From Streptomyces sp. NBC_01275 (GTDB lineage Bacteria > Actinomycetota > Actinomycetes > Streptomycetales > Streptomycetaceae), in contig NZ_JAPEOZ010000001.1 in the NCBI RefSeq assembly GCF_026340655.1, forward strand, positions 3,348,001-3,412,000: DNA of 64,000 nt. Reading direction: 5' to 3'. Shown in pieces: positions 37,552 to 46,481 of the stretch. Position 1 is the stretch's first letter. Each line of letters begins with the position of its first letter. The notes below the pieces were generated by a model. That model worked only from the letters and a program-made list of their open reading frames with translations, was not told the origin of the DNA and did not search any database. A program made the translations under genes and the position numbers.

Positions 37552-38895
37552 ATGGGCGTCACGGGACCCCCCGGGCCGGTGATGGACCGGGACGAGGTCG
37601 ACCGTGCGCTGGCGCGGCTCGGCGCGGAGCACGAGGCGATCGAGACCTCGCTCCTCGCCCTGCAGGACCACGCGGGCCGCCGGCTCCTCGAAGGCGCCGA
37701 GCTGACGGGCGTCACCAGGGAGCGCTGGGCGTCCGCGGAGGCGTCGATCACCCTGCTGTGGGCGTACTTCGACGCGTACACGGACGCGTTGCGCGGCGCC
37801 CGCGACATCCGCTCGCGCCGCCGCTGGTCCAGCCGCGAGGACCTGGTGGAGCTGACCGAGCTGCTGCGCGGCGAGTCCGTCACGGTCGCCGGCTCGATCG
37901 CCGGCTCGGCCAGCGCCACGGCCTACGCGCCCACCCTGCACGGCACGGCCGCGGCCAAGCTCAGCCAGAGCTTCTCCCTCACCGCCCTCGTCGACCGGAT
38001 GAACGAGCTGTACGCCTCGTCGCTGGACATGGTCGTCGCCGCCGACGCGGTGTGGTCGGCGCTGCCCGCGCGGATCGATTTACTGGCCGCGGAGCTCCAG
38101 CGCACCCGCCAGCTCGCGCACTCCGTGGGCGTACGCCCGGGCGAGCACCCGGCGGGCGACGACCTGGAGCGCATCACGCGCACCCTCACCGTCCTGCGCG
38201 AGCAGGTGATCTCGGACCCGCTCGCGCACTGGGTGCGCGCGCAGGGCAGTTCGGCGCCGGGCGGCGGCCGCCCCGACACCACGGTGTACGACCGTGAGGC
38301 GCGCGCCCTGGAGGACGTGCGCCGGGAGATCGACGCCGTGCTGACGGTCCGCCAGGACGCCGAGAAGCGGCTGGTCCGGCTGCGGGACGTACTCAGCCGC
38401 GCGGACCGCACGCTGGCCGAGGCGCGCACCGCGCGCGGCGAGGTGCTCGCGAAGATCGCCGCGACGGAGGTGCCGGTCGTCAGCGGTCCGCCGACCGTGC
38501 TGCAGGAGCAGCTGGCGACGGCCGCCGAGTACCGCAGACACGCCCAGTGGCACCGTCTGTCCCCGCTCCTGGAGTCCCTGGAGCAGAAGGCGGACGACGA
38601 ACTGCTGCGCGCCCGCGAGTCGTTGACCGCGGTCACCCAGCCGCTGGCGGTCCGCGCGGAGCTGCGCGGCCGCCTCGACGCCTACAAGGCGAAGGTCGCC
38701 CGGCACGGGCTCGCCGAGGACCCGTTCCTCATCGAGCGCTACGACGCGGCGCGCCGCATGCTGTGGAGCGCGCCGTGCGATCTGCGCGTCGCCGAACAGG
38801 CCGTCCTGCGCTATCAGCGTGCGGCCGCCGAGCAGTTGGCCGCCCCGCGCGTGCCCGAGCAGGGCGGACCCGAGGACCACAGGGGGGAGCGGTAG
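37552..38895 (+). CDS. Uncharacterised helical/coiled-coil protein in the pknG cluster, with a TTA codon
   Basis: 447 aa, cytoplasmic, no membrane helix. Almost entirely helical with heptad-like runs, e.g. ~245-345 (EARALEDVRREIDAVLTVRQ and onward) and ~365-400. A more Ser/Ala-rich part sits at ~105-135. GAGAGGTG precedes ATG 37552. Codon 177 is TTA (38080-38082), making translation potentially bldA-dependent. Tight position between glnH and pknG suggests a linker between the membrane sensor and kinase. I recognise no domain and the function is unknown. Confidence 0.85.
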   Translation: MGVTGPPGPVMDRDEVDRALARLGAEHEAIETSLLALQDHAGRRLLEGAELTGVTRERWASAEASITLLWAYFDAYTDALRGARDIRSRRRWSSREDLVELTELLRGESVTVAGSIAGSASATAYAPTLHGTAAAKLSQSFSLTALVDRMNELYASSLDMVVAADAVWSALPARIDLLAAELQRTRQLAHSVGVRPGEHPAGDDLERITRTLTVLREQVISDPLAHWVRAQGSSAPGGGRPDTTVYDREARALEDVRREIDAVLTVRQDAEKRLVRLRDVLSRADRTLAEARTARGEVLAKIAATEVPVVSGPPTVLQEQLATAAEYRRHAQWHRLSPLLESLEQKADDELLRARESLTAVTQPLAVRAELRGRLDAYKAKVARHGLAEDPFLIERYDAARRMLWSAPCDLRVAEQAVLRYQRAAAEQLAAPRVPEQGGPEDHRGER

Positions 38896-38897
38896 CC

Positions 38898-41591
38898 ATG
38901 AGTCAGGCAGGACAGTCGTGTCAGCGGCCGGGCTGCGAGGGGTCGTACGAGGACATGGGCGGCGGCGAGCTGTACTGCGACACCTGCGGTCTGGCCCCGG
39001 TCGTCTCGGCGGGCGGCCTGGTCGGCTCGCCCGCGACCGGGGTGACGGGCGGCAGGAGCTCCAAGGGCTCTTCCAGCAGCGGCAGTTCACGCTCCAGCGC
39101 CCGCTCCGCCCGCAGCTCCCGTACGACGTCGCAGTCGTCGAAGTCGCGTCGCTCGGTGTCGGGACGCCTCTCGCGCTCGCTGTCCGGCAGGTCCACCGGG
39201 CGCTCGGTGTCGGTGCGCAGCTCCGGCTCCACGGCCGGCTCCTCGGGGCGGGCCCGGCTCGGCGTCGGACTGGTCACGGTGCCGCAGGTGCCGCGCCCCG
39301 ACCCGCGCGCGATGGTCCTGGAGAACCCGGAGGTGCCCGAGCGCAAGCGGTTCTGCTCGCGTTCCGACTGCGGTGCGCCGGTAGGCCGTTCGCGCGGTGA
39401 GCGGGAGGGTCGTACGGAGGGCTTCTGCACCAAGTGCGGGCACCCGTACTCCTTCGTGCCGAAGCTGAAGGCCGGCGACGTCGTGCACGGCCAGTACGAG
39501 ACGGTGGGCTGTCTGGCGCACGGCGGACTCGGCTGGGTCTATCTCGCCGTCGACAAGGCGGTCTCCGACCGGTGGGTGGTCCTCAAGGGCCTCCTGGACA
39601 CCGGCGACCAGGACGCGATGGCCGCCGCGATCTCCGAGCGGCGCTTCCTCGCCGAGATCGAGCACTCCAACATCGTGCGGATCTACAACTTCGTCGAGCA
39701 CCTCGACCAGCGCACCGGTTCGCTCGACGGCTACATCGTCATGGAGTACGTCGGCGGCAAGTCGCTCAAGGAGATCGCCAACGACCGCCGCACCCCCGAC
39801 GGGAAGCGGGACCCGCTGCCCGTGGAGCAGGCGTGCGCGTACGGCATCGAGGCCCTGGAGGCCCTCGGCCATCTGCACAGCCGCAACCTGCTCTACTGCG
39901 ACTTCAAGGTCGACAACGCGATCCAGACCGAGGACCAGCTCAAGCTGATCGACATGGGCGCGGTGCGCAGGATGGACGACGACGAGTCGGCCATCTACGG
40001 CACGGTCGGCTACCAGGCCCCGGAGGTCGCCGAGGTCGGCCCGTCGGTGGCCTCCGACCTGTACACGGTCGGGCGCACGCTCGCCGTCATGACCTTCGAC
40101 TTCCAGGGCTACACGACCGTCTTCGCCGACTCGCTGCCCGACCCCGACCACATCGAGGTCTTCCGCCAGTACGAGTCCTTCTACCGCCTCCTGGTCCGCG
40201 CCACCGACCCCGACCCGGCCCGCCGGTTCGCCTCCGCACAGGAGATGGCGGAGCAGCTGACGGGCGTGCTGCGGGAGGTCGTCTCGCTGCAGTCCGGACG
40301 GGCCCGGCCGGCCCTGTCCACGCTGTTCGGCCCCGAGGTGAAGGTCACGGACGCGGAGCTGTTCCCGAAGCTGGACGGGGAGGTGTCGCGGCTGGGGGCG
40401 CGGGTCGTCAGAAGCCGTCGGCTCCCCGGGCGTTCCGGGACCTCGGTGACTTCCGGGACCTCGGGGACCTCCGGGGCGGTCCTGGCTCTGGGCAGCGCGC
40501 TTCCGGGCGGCGCCACGGTCGTCGTACCCGCCCAGTCCGGGCCCGGCGGCAGGGTCGCCGGGGCGGCGGGCCCGGGCAGCACGGTGCCGGGAACTCCCCT
40601 GCCGGGCGTGGGCGGCGCGCTCCCCGGCCCGGCGGCCGTCGTCGTGCCCGGGCTGGTCAAGACCGTCCCCGCGCCGGCCGCCGCACTCGCGCTGCCGGTC
40701 CCGCACGTCGACCCGACCGACCCCAACGCGGGCTTCCTCGCGGGCCTGTTGGCCTCCGCCCCGACGGAGCTGATCTCGGCCCTCACGTCCGCGCCCGCGC
40801 CGTCGGTGGAGACCCGGCTGCGCCAGGTCCGCGCCTGGCTGGAGAACGGCGACCACGCCGCCGCCCTCACGTCCCTCCAGAAGCTGGAGGACGAACGGCC
40901 CGACGACTGGCGCGTCGTCTGGTACCGAGCCGTGGCCGGACTGGTCACCGGCGACCACGAGGGCGCCGCGCTCGGCTTCGACGCGATCTACGACGCCTTC
41001 CCCGGCGAGCCCACGCCCAAGCTGGCGCTCGGCCTGTGCGCGGAGGTGCTGGGCCAGTTGGACAACGCCGCCGAGTACTACCGCCTGGTGTGGTCCACCG
41101 ACCCGAGCTTCGTGAGCTCCGCGTTCGGTCTGGCCCGCGTCCAGCTCGCGGCGGGCGACCGCGCCGGGGCCGTACGGACGCTGGAGTCGGTGCCGGAGTC
41201 CTCCATCCACTACACCGCGGCCCGCGTCGCGGCGGTCCGCGCCCGCCTCCGGCAACGCACGGCGACCGCCTCCGACGTACCCTTCCTGGAAGACCTCACC
41301 GCCTCGGCGGCGCAGGTCGAGGCGCTGGACGCGTACGGTCTCGACCCGACGCGGCGCGAGCAGTTGTCCGCGGAAGTCCTCGGCTGCGCGCTGGACTGGA
41401 TACTCTCCGGTGGCCACAGCACGGGACCGGACGCCCGGAGACCGCTGCTCGGCAGCGAACTGGACGAGCGGGGGCTCCGCTTCGGCCTGGAGCGCTCGTA
41501 CCGCACGCTCGCCCGACTGGCGACCGGCGGTGAGGAGAGGATCGACCTGGTGGAACGTGCCAATCGTTACCGCCCCCGGACGTGGGTGTAG
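38898..41591 (+). CDS. pknG: PknG-family serine/threonine protein kinase
   Basis: 897 aa. An N-terminal zinc-ribbon (CQRPGCEGSYE, LYCDTCGL) is followed by a Ser/Arg-rich linker and a second ribbon (FCSRSDCGAP, FCTKCGHPY), replacing the rubredoxin-like part of mycobacterial PknG. The kinase (~195-460) has LAHGGLGWVYLAVD, a VVLKG lysine, the PknG-style catalytic loop YCDFKVDNAI instead of HRD, and KLIDMGAVR. A Pro/Val/Gly linker and a C-terminal TPR-like region (~640-897) follow. In mycobacteria PknG phosphorylates GarA to control 2-oxoglutarate metabolism. The local phosphatase and FHA genes suggest a complete circuit. Confidence 0.9.
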   Translation: MSQAGQSCQRPGCEGSYEDMGGGELYCDTCGLAPVVSAGGLVGSPATGVTGGRSSKGSSSSGSSRSSARSARSSRTTSQSSKSRRSVSGRLSRSLSGRSTGRSVSVRSSGSTAGSSGRARLGVGLVTVPQVPRPDPRAMVLENPEVPERKRFCSRSDCGAPVGRSRGEREGRTEGFCTKCGHPYSFVPKLKAGDVVHGQYETVGCLAHGGLGWVYLAVDKAVSDRWVVLKGLLDTGDQDAMAAAISERRFLAEIEHSNIVRIYNFVEHLDQRTGSLDGYIVMEYVGGKSLKEIANDRRTPDGKRDPLPVEQACAYGIEALEALGHLHSRNLLYCDFKVDNAIQTEDQLKLIDMGAVRRMDDDESAIYGTVGYQAPEVAEVGPSVASDLYTVGRTLAVMTFDFQGYTTVFADSLPDPDHIEVFRQYESFYRLLVRATDPDPARRFASAQEMAEQLTGVLREVVSLQSGRARPALSTLFGPEVKVTDAELFPKLDGEVSRLGARVVRSRRLPGRSGTSVTSGTSGTSGAVLALGSALPGGATVVVPAQSGPGGRVAGAAGPGSTVPGTPLPGVGGALPGPAAVVVPGLVKTVPAPAAALALPVPHVDPTDPNAGFLAGLLASAPTELISALTSAPAPSVETRLRQVRAWLENGDHAAALTSLQKLEDERPDDWRVVWYRAVAGLVTGDHEGAALGFDAIYDAFPGEPTPKLALGLCAEVLGQLDNAAEYYRLVWSTDPSFVSSAFGLARVQLAAGDRAGAVRTLESVPESSIHYTAARVAAVRARLRQRTATASDVPFLEDLTASAAQVEALDAYGLDPTRREQLSAEVLGCALDWILSGGHSTGPDARRPLLGSELDERGLRFGLERSYRTLARLATGGEERIDLVERANRYRPRTWV

Positions 41592-41594
41592 TTG

Positions 41595-43211
41595 ATGTCG
41601 CAGATGCCCCGGCAGGCCGCCCTGCCGACGTGTCCGAGCTGCGCGGAGCCGCTCGATGCGGGTGACCGTTTCTGCGGAGCGTGCGGATACGACCTGTCCG
41701 CCGTCCCGCCCCGCCCGGACGACCACCCGACCCTCACGATGAACGGCACCACCCCGCCGACCCCACCGCGGGGCACAGCGGTGAGCGGTACGGGCGTGTG
41801 GGCGGCCGATGTGAGCGGTGTGGCCGGCGTGAGTGGTGTTGCTGGTGTTGCCAGCGTGGCCGGTACGGCCGGTGTGACCGGTGCGGTCGGGCCGAGCGGT
41901 GCGGCCGGCGTGACCGGTGCGGCTGGTTCGGCTGGCGTGCCTCGTGCTGCTGGTGCGTCCGGTGCAGCCGGTGTGTCTGGTGCGTCCGCTGCGGCTGGTG
42001 TTCCTGGTGTGGCCGCTGCGGCTCTGCCGCCACACGGCTCCCTGCCGCCGTCCGGTGGCTCCGGATCGACGCCGCCTCCACCGCCGCCTCCCCCGGGCTC
42101 TCCGATCCCGCCGTCCTCCGGTCACGGGTCACACCTGCCCCCGCCGCCCCCCGGGGCTCCGGTCCCGCCCTCCGCCGGCTCTCCCGTCCCCCCGGCCTCC
42201 GGGGTGCGGTTCGACCGGCCCTCGGAGCCCGAGGAGTACCCCCTCCAGGCGCCGGACCCCCGGGTGGCCGCCGAGGCCGCCGCGGTGGCCGAGACCGCCA
42301 AGGTGTGCGTGGCCTGCCGTGCGGGCCGGGTGGACGACGACGGGTACTGCGAGAACTGCGGACACGCCCAGCCGCGCGAACGCGACCACATGGAGCAGGA
42401 GTCGGGGCCGATGGCCGCCGTCAGCGACCGCGGTCTGCGCCACCACCGCAACGAGGACGCCTTCGGCCTCGGCTGCGCCGCCCTACCCGACGGCTCCCCC
42501 GCGCTCGTGGCGATCGTCTGCGACGGCGTGTCCTCCGCGACCCGGCCCGACGCCGCCTCCCTCGCCGCGTCGAAGGCGGCGAGCGAGTCGCTGCTGGCCG
42601 CTCTGCCGCAGGGCACGCACCCGCAGCAGGCCATGCACGACGCGATCTTCGCCGCCTCGCATGCCGTCAACGCGCTCGCCGACGAGCCCGCCACGGCCCG
42701 CGAGCACACCCCCCACCAGAACGCCCCCGCCTGCACGATCGTGGGCTCGGTCGTCACCCCGGGACTGCTGGTCGTCGGCTGGGTCGGCGACAGCCGCGCC
42801 TACTGGGTCCCGGCCGACCGCAGTTCGCCCCCGGCCCGGCTCACCGAGGACGACTCCTGGGCCGCCCAGATGGTCGCCGCGGGCCTGATGAGCGAGGCCG
42901 AGGCGTACGCCGACGAGCGCGCCCACGCGATCACCGGCTGGCTCGGCGCGGACGCCTACGAACTGGAGCCGCACACCGCCTCGTTCAAACCGGACCGGCC
43001 GGGTGTGGTCGTGGTGTGCACCGACGGACTGTGGAACTACGCGGAGGGGGCCGAGGAGATGGCCGAGGCGGTCCCGCTCGACGCCGCCGCACGTCCCCTG
43101 CACGGCGCTCAGGTCCTCGTCGGTCACGCCCTCGACGGTGGGGGCCACGACAACGTAACAGTGGCCGTCCTGCCGTTCCCCGCCCCCGTGCAGGGGGCAG
43201 GATCGGCCTGA
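41595..43211 (+). CDS. PP2C-type protein phosphatase with zinc ribbon and Gly-Val repeat linker
   Basis: 538 aa. The N-terminal ribbon (CPSCAEPLDAGDRFCGACGYD) precedes a ~70-residue Gly-Val-Ala/Ser repeat (~75-140), a Pro-rich stretch and a second ribbon (CVACRAGRVDDDGYCENCGH). The PP2C domain (~275-535) has SDRGLRHHRNEDAF, VAIVCDGVSS, VGWVGDSRAYW, VVCTDGLWNYAE and GGHDNVTVAV, so all metal-binding Asp motifs are present. It is predicted to reverse phosphorylation by the kinase encoded 3 nt upstream. The paired ribbons match the kinase and FHA protein and may mediate assembly. Confidence 0.9.
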   Translation: MSQMPRQAALPTCPSCAEPLDAGDRFCGACGYDLSAVPPRPDDHPTLTMNGTTPPTPPRGTAVSGTGVWAADVSGVAGVSGVAGVASVAGTAGVTGAVGPSGAAGVTGAAGSAGVPRAAGASGAAGVSGASAAAGVPGVAAAALPPHGSLPPSGGSGSTPPPPPPPPGSPIPPSSGHGSHLPPPPPGAPVPPSAGSPVPPASGVRFDRPSEPEEYPLQAPDPRVAAEAAAVAETAKVCVACRAGRVDDDGYCENCGHAQPRERDHMEQESGPMAAVSDRGLRHHRNEDAFGLGCAALPDGSPALVAIVCDGVSSATRPDAASLAASKAASESLLAALPQGTHPQQAMHDAIFAASHAVNALADEPATAREHTPHQNAPACTIVGSVVTPGLLVVGWVGDSRAYWVPADRSSPPARLTEDDSWAAQMVAAGLMSEAEAYADERAHAITGWLGADAYELEPHTASFKPDRPGVVVVCTDGLWNYAEGAEEMAEAVPLDAAARPLHGAQVLVGHALDGGGHDNVTVAVLPFPAPVQGAGSA

Positions 43212-43262
43212 AGGCCGCAAACAGTCGCACACCGTGCGCGGCGCACCGCACCGCGCACGGCG

Positions 43263-43302
43263 CACAACGGGGAAACACCGATCACAACGGGGAAGCACCG
43301 AC
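43263..43302. repeat. 20-bp direct repeat between PP2C and VWA genes
   Basis: cacaacggggaaacaccgat is followed directly by cacaacggggaagcaccgac (17 of 20 identical or better in register). It lies in a 164-bp gap that also has GC-rich hairpin potential near 43222-43258. It may be a regulatory site for the last two genes. Confidence 0.6.
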
Positions 43303-43375
43303 GGGCCGGAGGGGACCGGTCCGTCCACCGTCATCGCCTCACCACGGTGGGGTTCCGAGGGGGATTTGAGCAGTC

Positions 43376-44722
43376 ATGGCCAATTTCTCGAAGTCGAACG
43401 TGCCGCAGTTCTCGATGGACGTCTACCAGAACGAGTACCTGCCGGAAGGCGGCCGCGAGGTCAGCGCGATCGTCACGGTCTCCGCCACCGGCGGCGGCAC
43501 GGTCGGCAGCGCGGTCGCCTCGCCGCATCTGTACTCGACGAGCCAGGGCCCGTCCGCCGCCGTGGCGATCATGGTCGACTGTTCGGGCTCGATGGACTAC
43601 CCGGCGACCAAGATGCGCAACGCCCGCGACGCCACGGCCGCCGCCGTCGACACCCTGCGCGACGGCGTGCACTTCGCGCTGATCGGCGGCACGCACATCG
43701 CCAAGGAGGTCTATCCGGGCGGCGGGCGGCTCGCGGTCGCCGACGCAGCCACCCGCGACCAGGCCAAGCAGGCCCTGCGCCGGCTCAGCGCGGGCGGCGG
43801 CACGGCGATCGGCACCTGGCTGCGGCTGGCCGACCGGCTGCTGTCCACCGCCGACGTCGCCATCCGGCACGGCATCCTGCTCACCGACGGCCGCAACGAG
43901 CACGAGGCGCCGCAGGACCTCAAGGCCGCCCTGGACGACTGCGCCGGACGTTTCACCTGTGACGCCCGTGGTGTGGGCACCGACTGGGAAGTGAAAGAAG
44001 TCACAGGGATCGCGTCCGCCCTGCTCGGCACCGCCGACATCGTCGCCGACCCGGCCGGCCTCGCCGCCGACTTCACGCAGATGATGGAGACGGCGATGGG
44101 CAAGGAGGTCGCCGACGTCGCCCTGCGGCTGTGGACCCCGGTCGGCACGACGATCAAGTTCGTCAAGCAGGTCGCGCCGACGGTCGAGGAGCTGACCGAC
44201 CGCCGTACGGAGGCGGGTCCGCGCGCGGGCGACTACCCCACCGGTTCCTGGGGCGACGAGTCCCGCGACTACCACGTGTGCGTCGAGGTCCCGGCAGCGA
44301 GCGTCGGCCAGGAGATGCTGGCCGCGCGCGTGTCCCTGGTCATCCCACAGCCGGACGGGACGGTGCAGAACCTGGGCACGCCGGGTCTCGTACGTGCCGT
44401 GTGGACGGACGACATGGCCGCCTCGACGTCGATCAACCCCCAGGTCGCCCACTACACCGGCCAGGCGGAACTGGCACAAGTCATCCAGCAAGGGCTGGAT
44501 CTCCGCAAAGCGGGCGATATGGATGGAGCAACGGCCAAACTGGGCCGGGCCGTTCAGCTCGCGAGCGCCTCGGGGAACGGAGATACTGCGAAACTGCTTG
44601 CGAAGGTGGTGGACGTGGTCGACGCCACGACAGGTACTGTGCGACTGAAGGCGAAGGTCGCGGAGGCCGACGAGATGACGCTCGAGACCCGGTCCACAAA
44701 GACTGTTCGTGTAAAGAAGTGA
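43376..44722 (+). CDS. von Willebrand A (VWA) domain protein, TerY-like
   Basis: 448 aa, no signal peptide or membrane helix. An N-terminal beta segment (~1-60) leads into a VWA domain (~62-245) with an intact MIDAS motif DCSGSM, a conserved Thr in GGGTAIGTWL and Asp in LLTDGRNEH. A beta domain (~270-370) and a helical, TPR-like tail (~375-420) follow. Cytoplasmic VWA proteins beside PP2C and kinase genes are called TerY-like in phospho-signalling triads. It probably binds a partner protein through metal-dependent contacts. Confidence 0.88.
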   Translation: MANFSKSNVPQFSMDVYQNEYLPEGGREVSAIVTVSATGGGTVGSAVASPHLYSTSQGPSAAVAIMVDCSGSMDYPATKMRNARDATAAAVDTLRDGVHFALIGGTHIAKEVYPGGGRLAVADAATRDQAKQALRRLSAGGGTAIGTWLRLADRLLSTADVAIRHGILLTDGRNEHEAPQDLKAALDDCAGRFTCDARGVGTDWEVKEVTGIASALLGTADIVADPAGLAADFTQMMETAMGKEVADVALRLWTPVGTTIKFVKQVAPTVEELTDRRTEAGPRAGDYPTGSWGDESRDYHVCVEVPAASVGQEMLAARVSLVIPQPDGTVQNLGTPGLVRAVWTDDMAASTSINPQVAHYTGQAELAQVIQQGLDLRKAGDMDGATAKLGRAVQLASASGNGDTAKLLAKVVDVVDATTGTVRLKAKVAEADEMTLETRSTKTVRVKK

Positions 44723-44779
44723 CCCGAACGACCTGAACGAGCTTTTGGGACACCGAAGGAGAGAGGGGGACGCGCCGAC

Positions 44780-46444
44780 ATGCCGACCTGCCCGAACGGA
44801 CACCAGTCGGGTTCCGACGACTGGTGCGAGGTCTGCGGTCACCGCATGGCCGGTGCCGTACCCCCGCCCCCTCCCCCGCCGCCCCCGACCGCGGGCGGGT
44901 ACGGCTTCCCGCCGCCCCCGCCCGGCCCCGGCGGCCGTCCCGACGGCCGACACCTGTCCGGGGCGCCGAACGGCGGCGAGCCCGAGCTGTGCCCGCAGTG
45001 CCGTACGCCCCGTGAGGGCGGTGCGCCGTTCTGCGAGGAGTGCCGGTGGAACTTCCTGACCAACACGGCGACCTCGTACACCCCGGCCGCCCCGCGCCCG
45101 CCGGCGCCCGGCCCCGGCCAGGGTCCCGGCGGCCCCGACGCCCGCTTCCAGCCGCCGCCCCCGTCCTACGGCGGCGGTGACTCCTTCGAGTACCAGGGCT
45201 CCCGCCCGTCGCAGGTGAACCGTCCCGCCGAGCCGATCCCGCCGTTCGGCGGCGAGCCGTCGGGCCGCCACGGAGGCCCTCCGGGTCAGCCCGGCGGTCC
45301 CGGTCCCTTCGGGCGTGAGCCGTCGGGCCCGGGCGGGCCTGCCGGCGGTCCGGGCGGCCCCGGCGCCTACGGGCGTGAGCCGTCGGCCGACCCCTTCGGA
45401 CAGGACCCCTTCGGACGGGAGCCTTCCGGTCCGGGCGGCCGTCCCGCCGACCCCTTCGGACGCGAGCCCTCGGGCCAGCCCTCGGACCCCTTCCGCCGTG
45501 ACCCCTCCGGTCCGGGCGGTCCGTCCGGTCCCGCCGCCGATCCTTTCGGACGGGAGCCCGGCGGTCCGGGCGGCCGTCCCCCCGGTCCCCCGCCCGGTCG
45601 ACCCGGCGGTCCTTCCGGCTTCGGCGGTCCGGACCCGCGTCCCGTGTCGCAGCCTCCCGGCCAGAACCCGCCCACCGGCGGTCCTGGCGGTTTCGGCGGT
45701 CCCGGTGGGCAGGGTGGACAGGGCGGTCCGGGCGGCCCAGGCGGCATGCCTCCCGCCCCGCAGGCCTTCCAGCGCCCCGGTCCGCAGGCCCCGCCCGGAT
45801 TCCCCCCGCAGGAGACGGGCCGGCCGCCGCAGCAGGGCGGTCAACAGGGCGGTCCGCCCTTCGGCGGCGGTGACGACGACTGGGTGATCTCCCCGCCGTC
45901 GCACCAAGGCCCTGGCCAGGGCCCCGGCCAGGGCGCGCCCCGCGGTCCCGGCGGTGCGCAGGGCGGCGGTTACGGCTATCCGCAGCCCGGCACCACCCAG
46001 GCGCCGCCCCCGCCCGGACCGGCGTACTCGCAGCAGCCGGCGACCTGGACGGCGACGATAGGTCCGGACCGCGCGTACTTCATGGCGATGATGCACCGCT
46101 CGGGCCCCGAGGCCGCGGGCCTGAACCTGCCCGCGTACTCGCCCGAGCAGCAGCGCACGCTCAGCGGCAACCAGATCACCATCGGCCGCCGCCGCCACTC
46201 CACCGGCGAGACCCCCGACATAGACCTGTCGGTTCCGCCGGAGGACCCGGGCGTCTCGCACCAGCACGCGGTGCTCGTCCAGCAGCCGGACGGCACCTGG
46301 GCGGTCGTGGACCAGAACTCCACGAACGGCACGACGGTCAACAACGGCGAAGAACCGATCCAGCCGTTCGTCCCGGTACCGCTCCAGGACGGCGACCGGG
46401 TGCACGTGGGCGCCTGGACGACGATCACGATCCGGCGCGGCTAG
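44780..46444 (+). CDS. FHA-domain protein with zinc ribbons and a long Gly/Pro linker
   Basis: 554 aa. Two N-terminal zinc ribbons (CPNGHQSGSDDWCEVCGH; LCPQCRTPREGGAPFCEEC) precede ~330 residues dominated by Gly, Pro, Phe and Arg-Glu-Pro-Ser repeats (FGREPSGPGG type). A C-terminal FHA domain (~455-550) has ITIGRR, VSHQHAV and DQNSTNGTTVN, the phosphothreonine-binding loops. By position it is the likely substrate or reader of the PknG-like kinase, analogous to GarA. It is much larger, and the usual GarA N-terminal TT phosphosite was not seen. It ends the cluster. Confidence 0.9.
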   Translation: MPTCPNGHQSGSDDWCEVCGHRMAGAVPPPPPPPPPTAGGYGFPPPPPGPGGRPDGRHLSGAPNGGEPELCPQCRTPREGGAPFCEECRWNFLTNTATSYTPAAPRPPAPGPGQGPGGPDARFQPPPPSYGGGDSFEYQGSRPSQVNRPAEPIPPFGGEPSGRHGGPPGQPGGPGPFGREPSGPGGPAGGPGGPGAYGREPSADPFGQDPFGREPSGPGGRPADPFGREPSGQPSDPFRRDPSGPGGPSGPAADPFGREPGGPGGRPPGPPPGRPGGPSGFGGPDPRPVSQPPGQNPPTGGPGGFGGPGGQGGQGGPGGPGGMPPAPQAFQRPGPQAPPGFPPQETGRPPQQGGQQGGPPFGGGDDDWVISPPSHQGPGQGPGQGAPRGPGGAQGGGYGYPQPGTTQAPPPPGPAYSQQPATWTATIGPDRAYFMAMMHRSGPEAAGLNLPAYSPEQQRTLSGNQITIGRRRHSTGETPDIDLSVPPEDPGVSHQHAVLVQQPDGTWAVVDQNSTNGTTVNNGEEPIQPFVPVPLQDGDRVHVGAWTTITIRRG

Positions 46445-46481
46445 GACCTGACTTCGCGTCTAGGACCCGGCGAGGACACGG

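Noticed and set aside
39087..42125. 1012-codon minus-strand frame opposite the kinase gene
   Set aside because: Shadow of pknG/PP2C; low-complexity composition, no ribosome site, no known motif.
43331..46405. 1024-codon minus-strand frame opposite the VWA and FHA genes
   Set aside because: Arg/Gly/Thr repeats mirror the Gly/Pro linker of the FHA protein; no domain or start site.
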